A stretch of DNA of 64,000 bases from Halocaridina rubra. Taxonomy: Eukaryota; Arthropoda; Malacostraca; Decapoda; Atyidae. Every line of letters starts with the position of its first letter. Within the stretch, counting starts at the first letter, position 1. The stretch is from contig JAXCGZ010009461.1 of assembly GCA_037179515.1 (NCBI GenBank), forward strand, positions 85,001 to 149,000. The letters are read 5' to 3'. The translations under genes and the position numbers were made by a program. The notes beneath the pieces are model-generated. The model saw only the letters and a program-made list of their open reading frames with translations. It searched no databases and was not told the DNA's origin. This document shows, piece after piece, positions 1 to 64,000 of this stretch.

Positions 1-79
<79 letters not shown>

Positions 80-92
80 TATATATATTAGT
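1..92. repeat. (TA)n microsatellite, cut by window edge
   Basis: Almost pure AT dinucleotide with one AAAT interruption near 75. Confidence 0.97.
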
Positions 93-242
93 TCCTCCGT
101 ATTTCCCTGCGTGTCGTAATAGTCGACTAAACGGGGTGGAGCGAGGAGACCACTGATACCCTTTTATGTAGTTTCTCCTCCTTAAGAATCAGAGTATTTT
201 GCCTTGACTCAGCCATTTCCCTATAAGGGGAAACATGGCTCA
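92..242 (-). mobile_element. Family D dispersed repeat, minus
   Basis: Reads, on the minus strand, through the family D core (GGCTGAGTCAAGGCAAAA, then the GTCGACT block) and runs straight into the (TA)n at 243. Other copies: 9100, 17220, 17590, 28240, 30055, 35625, 41040, 43880, 48365, 51365. Confidence 0.7.
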
Positions 243-920
<678 letters not shown>

Positions 921-991
921 TACATATGCACTTTGAACATAAAAGGTAGCCATGATTTTTCTGTTAATAAGACAAAGCGGTCTTTGAATTG

Positions 992-1142
<151 letters not shown>

Positions 1143-1317
1143 CATAGCAGCTAAGATAAGCGCGCTTCTTATCCGAGTATCTCTGTGGGAGGATTTATCC
1201 ATAGGACATAGGGTTCTTGGCCGTAAGCACAATTAGGTAAGCACATTTAGGTCATTAATTGTTATCAAAGCCAAAGGATACAGGGTCAGATTTAACGCGA
1301 CTAGTGATATCAAACCC

Positions 1318-1445
1318 ATATTCAGGCCCACCGCAGGGCGTTAGGAAGAGCATCCAGCCTTAGGTCCCCAGCTCCATCCTGTCTGTGTCCTCTTCCAATC
1401 GAATGGGGATGAAATAGTGACACGTAAAAACGGCAATAATAAAAA
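1318..1445 (+). mobile_element. Family A SINE, 3' part
   Basis: Contains the family A body and tail (GGCATCCAGCCTTA-like block, CTCCAxCCTGTCTGTGTCC, AATAGTGACACxTAAAA). The rest of 1139-1696 shows no gene. Confidence 0.75.
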
Positions 1446-1694
1446 AGAGAAGAAAAAGATGAAGTTGTGAGGTCTCCAATTCTCTTCACAAAGTGACCAG
1501 AATTGTAGACATGAGAACTGGCCAGGAGACGGGGAGGCTCTTGCTCATGAGCGCACAATTAGTTAAACACAAATTCATGTTGATATCTACTTCACTGATT
1601 AAGGAGAAAAAATAATTAAGAATCCGAAAGATGAAACCAAGATTTTAAAGCTCCAATTTAGTTATAATGACTTTTTGCAATAAAGATTTTCGTA

Positions 1695-1873
<179 letters not shown>

Positions 1874-2007
1874 TTGGAATAGTGTAAAAGTTACTTAGGC
1901 GATTATTTTAACAATGACGGGAAAAGCAGACAACATCGTAGTACTATAATTTCCTGTTATTCCTTTTGTGGTTAAAATACAAGTAATAATGTTTAACACT
2001 GTGCGAG

Positions 2008-2018
2008 ATGTATGTATG

Positions 2019-2048
<30 letters not shown>
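2008..2048. repeat. (TGTA)n microsatellite
   Basis: Ten tetranucleotide units. Confidence 0.95.
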
Positions 2049-2049
<1 letters not shown>

Positions 2050-2099
2050 TTACCTAATTTTGCTTACGGGAAAGAGCCCTATACTCTTAGCTCCCGTCT

Positions 2100-2711
<612 letters not shown>

Positions 2712-2824
2712 TAAATTTAACAAAGTTGAATTTTAGGGACAAGTCTTCTTCTTGAAATATTTTTTTTTCTAATATTCGGAGTTGGTACTTCAGGACAGAC
2801 ATCCCACGCTGTTTGTATTTATAA

Positions 2825-2990
2825 CAGCTGTATCAATGTGGTTAGAGCACTTGACTCGAGAAGTAACATACCCCTGATCGAGCCCACTGTTGGGGGTGGT
2901 GGGGGTATTCATCCTTAATTCCCCTACTCCAACGTGTCTGTGTCCACCCCCATACTGTGGAATAATAGCAACACATAAAATGGCAAGCAA
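2825..2990 (+). mobile_element. Family A tRNA-headed SINE
   Basis: A-box-like TGTGGTTAGAGCACTTGACTC, B-box-like GATCGAGCCCACTG, then the TTAATTCCCC ... TGTCTGTGTCCACCCCCAT tail ending in ACACATAAAA. Confidence 0.8.
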
Positions 2991-3091
2991 GAACAGCTCT
3001 GTAGATGATGTATTTTAGAAATTACATCAAGATCTGGAATTTAATTTTACTTTTACAGACTGAATTGAACTTTTAACTCTCTGACTCAACT

Positions 3092-3240
3092 TTGGTCTCA
3101 CAGACACATACATATACAGTAACCGCAATCTCTCTTATGATGGACAATGACCGAGTCAAAGCACATTTTTTCACCAGAACCAAACATACTTCGGTCACTC
3201 TTCCCAGCTCCTTGAAGTGGCTTTTTCAAGCGGTTGTACA
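3092..3240 (+). mobile_element. Family E dispersed repeat
   Basis: Block CAGTAACCGCAATCxCTCTTATGATGG ... GAGTCAAAGCACAxxTTCACCAGAA ... CCAGCTCCTTG. 3241-3828 shows nothing else recognisable. Confidence 0.6.
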
Positions 3241-3826
3241 TGCAATTTTATTTGCAAGGACAGCAGGTTCCTTTCTCTCGGATTTGTTTAACATATTTAC
3301 ACTCGTTTCTCAGCTTTTAATTAATGAAATTATATAAAAAAAATGTTACTTCTGATCTATAACTGCAAGCAGACTTAAAAAAGGTATTTATTAAAGGTAA
3401 AAAAATAGTACATATTTTCGATTTAATCTCTTCTTCTGTAGAACTTAGAATTCTGCATTGCAAAAGAAGAAGAGATAATGACGCAATAAATAGATAGCAA
3501 AATGAGATTCTAGATCGGGTATTCCAACTATGAGGGTTGAAACGCCGCTGTCCAATGCGATGTGATGTATAAAGTTATACACGAAGACTAACAGCAATAA
3601 TGTTCTTCATCACAGATATTTAACTTGTGTGGCTTGACTACGCGTAAATACTCTCCATATAGTCTTCACAAGTATTGAAAAAAAAGGAAATTTTCTATTT
3701 TTAAGCCTTTTCTGGTATCGCTGTTAGTTCTAGATATATTGCCTAAAATATATGTAAATATGATAGATATCTGTTGCATTGTATATTCGTTTTCTCAATA
3801 AAACATCTTATTAATAAGAACCGTAT

Positions 3827-4006
<180 letters not shown>

Positions 4007-4164
4007 ATGAAAACTTATTTAAAACATTGATAACGGATAACGTTCTTCAAAAAAAATCTCAATATTATATTCACGTTGCGGTAGAGCTACCTTTTTCTGT
4101 CGTTTTGGTGAGATCAGTATCGAACCTCAACATATAGCTGTGTAAAGATATATTTGTTAAGGTA

Positions 4165-4370
4165 CTTTAAATGATGAAACGGTAAGGGTAACAGCTGCAG
4201 CTGCCGGGTCTTATGGAAGAAGATCCATGCCCATTTACCGTGTGGATGACCCAGAATGAGTTGTAGCCCTTTATCCTCAAGAAGCTAAGAGGAGTGATTG
4301 AGGTATAGTATCTTCTGGAGACTATGCATGCTTTGACTCGGCCAGCCCTCTTTATATGTTCCATATTTAA
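4165..4370 (-). mobile_element. Family E dispersed repeat, minus
   Basis: Minus-strand copy including CAGAAGATACTATACCTCAATCACTCC and the AGCTGCAGCTG block at its far end. Confidence 0.65.
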
Positions 4371-4379
4371 GTACAATGA

Positions 4380-4515
4380 TAACTTGACACAGACGGGTTG
4401 AAGCTGGGGAAGTAAGGCTGGATGCCTTTCTTAGCGCCCCTCGAAGAGATCGAATACTAGTTTTTCACTTCCCGAGTCGAACTCTAACCACTGCGCTATC
4501 GCGGTCTCTAATAAA
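4380..4515 (-). mobile_element. Family A SINE, minus
   Basis: Reads out of a minus-strand head (GATAGCGCAGTGGTTAGAG) into the GGCATCCAGCCTTA body. Confidence 0.8.
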
Positions 4516-4616
4516 ATGATATTTTACATGGTGAATTGAGAAAATGGAGAGAGGCAACTAAGATATTCATATAACAGCAGGTTGGAGCTGGGGAATTATA
4601 CTTTAAAGGTGGACAA

Positions 4617-4958
<342 letters not shown>

Positions 4959-5039
4959 TATTACTACAACTGCCAACTAAAATTCAAGATGGCCTCCAAA
5001 TATACCTTCTATAGGGTGAATTAACCAAATCCACATACC

Positions 5040-5264
5040 TTGTAGGTCTCTATTCTTGCGCATCGCCTTGCGCATTTCGCGTATCATTTGAGGATAGCGC
5101 AAGTCAAGTAAGACCAGAGTGGGAACCATAACAACAAACCCCGAAGAAGGCGAAGGAGGTGCTTTAAAAAAATTTTCCTAGATCCCCAACAGGAAAATGT
5201 TATCTTCTATATATGATTCAACTATCTCTCCTTTATATCCATAGCTCGTCCATATCACCGTAAG
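5040..5264 (+). other. Possible WDFY3 5' UTR exon / promoter segment (weak)
   Basis: A repeat-free stretch, richer in GC than its surroundings, ending at CACCGTAAG|GTAAGC, a strong donor-like site, immediately before a tandem array whose units restart with TTAGGTAAG. A non-coding exon upstream of 7588 is required by the acceptor there, and this is the best-looking candidate inside the window. Nothing else proves transcription. Confidence 0.2.
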
Positions 5265-5700
5265 GTAAGCAGTGCCAAGACGAGTGCCAAATAAGTGCCA
5301 GAAATGAGTTGGAGTATTTTGACAGGACCAGTTATTGATGAAGTGGGCGTAGTGATGTCTATAGTTGTATTGGTATTTATTTTCGCTTTTTTTTATACCA
5401 TTTTAAGCATTATTAGGTAAGAATTTCCAGGACGAGTGCCAAATAAGTGCCAGAAATGAGTTGGAGTGTTTTGACAGGTCCAGTTATTGATTGGGCGTAG
5501 TGATAAAGCTCCAGCTGTATTAGAATGTATTGTCGTTATTTGATGCCATTGTAATGATTATTAGGCAACTCGTGCCAGGACGAGTGCCAAATAAGTACCA
5601 GGAATGTATTTGAGTGTTTTGACAGGTCCAGTTATTGATGAATTGGGCGTAGTGATGTATCTCCAATTGTGTTAGTATTTATTGCTGTTGGAATTATTAA
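5258..5700. repeat. About 150-bp tandem array, three units
   Basis: The phrase GTGCCAAATAAGTxCCAG recurs at about 5284, 5433 and 5588, each followed by TTTTGACAGG and GGGCGTAGTGAT. Confidence 0.9.
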
Positions 5701-5714
5701 GAGCTTTAATTATG

Positions 5715-6445
5715 TCAAGTGTACATCCAGTGTAAGGGAAGAATACGTCGCAGTGCTAAGCATACTATTTAACTAATTAGAGATTATCCAGTGTAAATTC
5801 GGTATGACTAAAGATAATTACTTAGGAAGCAATATGCCCTGTGTAAATTTGGTATGACGGAAAAATACTTCAAAGTGCTAAACATAACTTTAAACTAATG
5901 AGAAATTGTCTAGTGTAAAGTCGGCGTGATCAGTGACAGCTAATAAGAAACTAATTTGTCTTTTGTATATTCGGTATGACGAAAGAAGTTTAGTATAATA
6001 AGACACTATTCTGCCAGTTGTAACTTTGGCATGACAAAGGAAGAGATCAGTGTTGAACATAACCTTAAAGTACCATGGAACTGTTTATTACGAATTCGGT
6101 ATGACGAAGAATTTACTTCTCAGGAGTTAATATGGCTAGTGCAACTTCGGTATGATGGAAGAAGAGTTCATTGTATTAAATGTAACCTGAAACTTATTAG
6201 AAATTGTGTAGTGTAAAGTCGGTATGACAAAAGATAAATACCAAGAAACTGATGTACCTAGTGTAATATTCGGTATGATAAAAAAAAGAGTTCAGATTGT
6301 ACAACATGACTTTTAATCAACAAGAATCTATCATATGAAATCAGTGTTTGGTATGTCGAAAGACTAGTTCAGAGTATTGAACGTAAGCTTTAGCTCATTG
6401 AGTAATGAGAAATTGTTATGCTTAGTATATATTCGTTTTGACGAT
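5715..6445. repeat. Tandem array of about 11 degenerate units
   Basis: The phrase GTGTAAATTCGGTATGAC recurs with changes about every 48-85 bp, followed by AAAGAAGAGTTCAG and an AACATAACCTTAAACTAAT stretch. Lies 1.1-1.9 kb before the start codon. Confidence 0.9.
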
Positions 6446-6703
6446 GATTCGTGTAGTTTTAAATAACCCTGTAAATTGCATGGTTTGGTTTTGTGACCTG
6501 CCTTGTAATTATGAATAACCCTAGAACACACTTTCATAACTTCCTGACAAGATCAGAAATTAGATTACTGTCATATGTGTAAATCAATTGCAGTCAGTCA
6601 TAACGGTCGCTAGCTCCCTCGTCATCGCCCATAGAGCAAAGTAATCCCCTTATTGTTTCTTTCTTTGATGTTGGCTACCCCTCAGTTAAAGGGGGAAACA
6701 GCC

Positions 6704-6706
<3 letters not shown>

Positions 6707-6792
<86 letters not shown>
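6707..6792. repeat. (TA)n microsatellite at SINE tail
   Basis: Between a minus-strand family B SINE tail (right) and a family D/E-like fragment (left). Confidence 0.97.
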
Positions 6793-7516
<724 letters not shown>

Positions 7517-7592
7517 ATTTATTTTTTTATTTTTTTTTTAATTTATTTTTTTTTTCTGCATTTTCAACTCAGATTTTTTTTCCTTAGGACAA

Positions 7593-61336
<53,744 letters not shown>

Positions 61337-61389
61337 GTAAGTTCTCTCATGTTGACCTCACTTTACAGTCACTCTGAGTTATGAAGTTT

Positions 61390-61690
61390 AAGGTTTCTAA
61401 TGAATTGCAGTTGCAAGGGACAGTTATAGCACTAGAGCCTGACTGCATACCTACCTTATAGCTGGGGCTCTTGGCCACTCACCAATCATGTGGACTCAGT
61501 GATCTCAAAGCAGTGGGCTTAATCAAGTCTGCCAGTTTGGAAATCTTTGACCCCGTCCCCCAATTAATTGTCCAATTTAATTGGTAACTAAATGAGACAG
61601 TTGAAGCTAATCCAACCCTGGGCCAAGATTGAATCTGGAGCCAGTATATTACAAGCCCTAGTCACTACCACTGCACCACAGTGTTGCATA
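61390..61690 (-). mobile_element. Family C SINE, minus
   Basis: Minus-strand copy: starts at CACTGTGGTGCAGTGGTAGTG (61685 leftwards), then the CCAGATTCAATCTTGGCCC B-box region, and ends near 61395 in the ATTAGAAACCTTAA tail. Confidence 0.85.
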
Positions 61691-61825
61691 GCAGAATATT
61701 CATTGAAACAGTAATGCATTTATAATGTCTCCTCTTGTATATGATATATTCTTCAGGAGTATAAAATTCATTGATCAAGAAGTAGCCTGAGAGCTAGTCT
61801 GTTTATCTATTCTCTGCTAACTGAG

Positions 61826-63170
61826 CATAATAATAATAATAATAATAATGTCTTTATTTCCAACGTACATTGGGTATTCAAATAAGATGCATATATATTC
61901 CAGATAGACATCTGTGGTGTACGATATAGACATACTAAAACAAACAAATCATAAAGATGGGTGTACTATTAAAATTTACAAGTAAAATCTTCCTTTAAGA
62001 GTAACTTCTTAAGATTATATTTAAAAGTATACACTGAACCAGCATTTTTTAGTTCTCTGGGAAGCTGATTATATAAATGAGGTCCACGAATGTTTATATC
62101 TCTTGAGCCAATATCAGTTTTAGACCTTCGTACTAATAAATCTTCCCCTTGACGGGTAGTTAACCCGGTAACTGAGCTTACTGTAGAAAAATTATACAAG
62201 CAATCAGGAAGATTGTTTCTTAGTATATTAAAAACAAAGGTACATATATCAAAAACATATTTATCTCTAATCTTTATCCATTCTAGATCTTTTAAAACAG
62301 GAGAGATGTGCTCGTATTTTCTTACATTGCCAACAGCCACTTGTGCTGCAAAGTTTTGTAACTTTTGTATTCTTTGTAATTGAGTCTTATTGTACATCCC
62401 CAAACTTTGAGACAGTAATTAATTAAACTCATAGCTAAGGACTGGACAATTATTATATGAGTTGATGTTTCAAATGAGTCTTTTACCCTATTTAGATATA
62501 TTAGAGTACCCATTACTTTTTTATAAATTTCATCTATATGCATTTCAAAATTCATGTAACGGTCAAAATAGACACCTAGGTTCTTTACCGAGTTCATTGG
62601 CTTAATGATATTACCGTTAAAATTTATATGAAGATTGTCATCAACTTCTGATAATAATTGTCTGGATCCGATAAGAATAGATTGGGTTTTAGTTTCATTA
62701 AGTAACAGACCATTTTTTAGAAAGTAACGTTTAGCCATATACAAAATTTCTTCTGCTCTACGAATAATATTTTCTAAATCATTAATTTCTCCTTCAATTA
62801 AGATTTGAGTATCGTCAGCATATTGAATGACATAACAGTTAGGTAAATATTTTACTAGATCGTTTACATATATTAGAAAAAGTATAGGTCCTAGGATCGA
62901 TCCCTGAGGGACCCCAAACAATACCTTCTTGCGACTTGAAACTACATCTTTTATTCTGACTGACTGGTAGCGGTTTTTTAAATAGTTCTCGAACCAGCTT
63001 GGGTCAATGTTCATTTTTTTGCATTTTTCTAATAAGATGGTATGGTGTACACTATCAAAAGCTTTAGAAAGATCGAGTAGTAGTAGCAATGATATTTTCT
63101 TATTATCTATATTTTTGTATATTTCATCTGATATTTTCAATAAGGCAGTTTCAGTTGATAATTTTGGCCT
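61826..63170 (-). mobile_element. 5'-truncated non-LTR retrotransposon with reverse transcriptase, antisense in WDFY3 intron
   Basis: The minus strand opens with STETALLKISDEIYKN and carries the RT motifs LLLLDLSKAFDSVHH, FGVPQGSILGPILFLIYVND and the catalytic YADD of VIQYADDTQILIEG, then the thumb and the conserved C-terminal block RGPHLYNQLPRELKNAGS, stop at about 61969. About 395 residues survive; the endonuclease, ORF1 and RT N-terminus are missing, a normal 5' truncation. One frame change near 62398-62401 (a C4/G4 run) divides the frame into 62403-63140 and 61969-62403. The 3' end runs into an (ATT)n tail at 61826-61850, as in CR1/L2 or related clades; the exact clade is not settled. Reverse transcriptase copies element RNA at the target site; this copy is not autonomous. 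Confidence 0.92.
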
Positions 63171-63451
63171 GGGCCATCTGGTAAATTTACCGCACTTACA
63201 ATACTCACCTGAGAGAGCGACATAGGGGATGTTCTAGGGGCGGAACAATATTTCCCGCCTGTACGAAACGGCTGTCCAGCATTCCAGAATAATGTCTACC
63301 CTCCTGTTTTTCAGATGGCCCTGAGCCCAAGAACCCTTGCTTCTCTATAGCTAATTATTGGTCCCTAATGTTTCATATTGATCAAAGCCCAATAATTCCC
63401 CTATCATATACTCATTTTCACAAGCAAAATTTGATCCCTCATTTCCCAGTA
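63171..63451. other. Unassigned intron or flanking DNA
   Basis: No exon matching the next WD40 segment, no recognised repeat. Confidence 0.6.
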
Positions 63452-63774
63452 TAAACACTCCCCAACTTACAAACAAGTTAGGTTCCAGAAGTACGTTCAA
63501 AAGTAGCACTGTTCGTAAGTTGTGTTTAGGTAAAAAAAGTACTGTAAAGTATATACATATGCAGTCTATACATTATTTAGGCTAAAGACACTTAACCTCT
63601 ACATAAAACATAAATTATACAGTATTAATGAATTTTAATACAGTAATATTAATGCTATAATACAGTACTGGACAGTAATACATACATTAATACATGAGGT
63701 GATAATGGGTAGGTTTTTGTATGTATATGTGATTGTTTGTAACTCAATTGTTTGTAAGTAGAGGAGCTTCTGTA
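63452..63774. mobile_element. MITE with imperfect terminal inverted repeats
   Basis: Left end CACTCCCCAACTTACAAACA, right end TTGTTTGTAAGTAGAGGAGC, which are near-inverted copies; TA at each edge suggests a Tc1/mariner-type element. Interior rich in CAGTA/TACAGTA motifs, non-coding. Confidence 0.75.
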
Positions 63775-64000
63775 CTCAGACCCAATTCTCTTGGACCAGG
63801 CACATTTTTGCCCCTGTCTGTTCTTGTGCCCCCTGTATCCCTTGTCACTCTTACAAAAGTTTTAGCAGTGGGAACAGTCCCCTCCAGTAAAAGTAGCATT
63901 AGCCATCAGTCGTGTGAGGTTCCCCTTGCAGGAAAGGTGACATAGCAATTCATGCAGCTAGATGTCGTCTTGTGCGTTGGTAAGGGCTTCAGATGGAAAT
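63775..64000. other. Unassigned sequence at right edge
   Basis: No WDFY3 exon or repeat recognised; probably still intron. Confidence 0.5.

Noticed and set aside
62322..63140. 272-residue reverse transcriptase as a host gene or viral insert
   Set aside because: Motifs, 5' truncation and (ATT)n tail fit a non-LTR retrotransposon copy.

Overview
The window is nuclear DNA of an arthropod, most likely a decapod crustacean (species not identifiable by eye). Grounds: one protein-coding gene split into more than 50 short exons with GT-AG introns; very long (TA)n, (CT)n, (AAT)n and (ACT)n microsatellites; many copies of tRNA-headed SINE-like repeats; interstitial TTAGG, the arthropod telomere motif; and remnants of several non-LTR retrotransposons.

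The single host gene lies on the + strand, from its start codon at 7593 to the right-hand edge of what can be followed (last exon seen 61213-61336). It is the orthologue of WDFY3/ALFY (Drosophila blue cheese, bchs), the giant BEACH-domain scaffold of selective autophagy. I placed 53 coding exons whose phases chain without a break and sum to 9,327 nt (about 3,109 residues): the N-terminal helical/ARM-like region (exons 1-18), a concanavalin-A-like lectin domain (exons 19-21), the long conserved middle (exons 22-43), PH-BEACH (44-46), BEACH (47-51) and the start of the WD40 propeller (52-53). The remaining WD40 repeats, the LIR and the FYVE finger expected from the family are not in the window. 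An AG acceptor 5 nt before the start codon implies a non-coding 5' exon upstream.

Layout: 1-7.5 kb is a repeat desert of microsatellites, SINE fragments, a LINE remnant and two tandem arrays, possibly including the 5' UTR/promoter. 7.6-61.3 kb is WDFY3, its introns filled with at least eight dispersed repeat families. 61.8-63.2 kb is an antisense, 5'-truncated LINE inside the WDFY3 intron, and 63.45-63.8 kb is a MITE.

The most unusual signal is that tandem arrays in WDFY3 introns repeatedly contain a copy of the adjoining exon-intron junction itself: splice site plus neighbouring exon bases. I see this at exon 1 (donor), 6 (acceptor), 7 (donor), 9 (acceptor), 31 (both sides), 36 (acceptor) and 41 (acceptor). 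Each time the array ends flush with the functional exon and leaves a ladder of decoy splice sites. Other points: compensating 1-nt indels in exon 6, a GC-AG intron after exon 10, an in-frame 33-nt microexon, and a mariner-type MITE sitting in the middle of a (TA)n tract.
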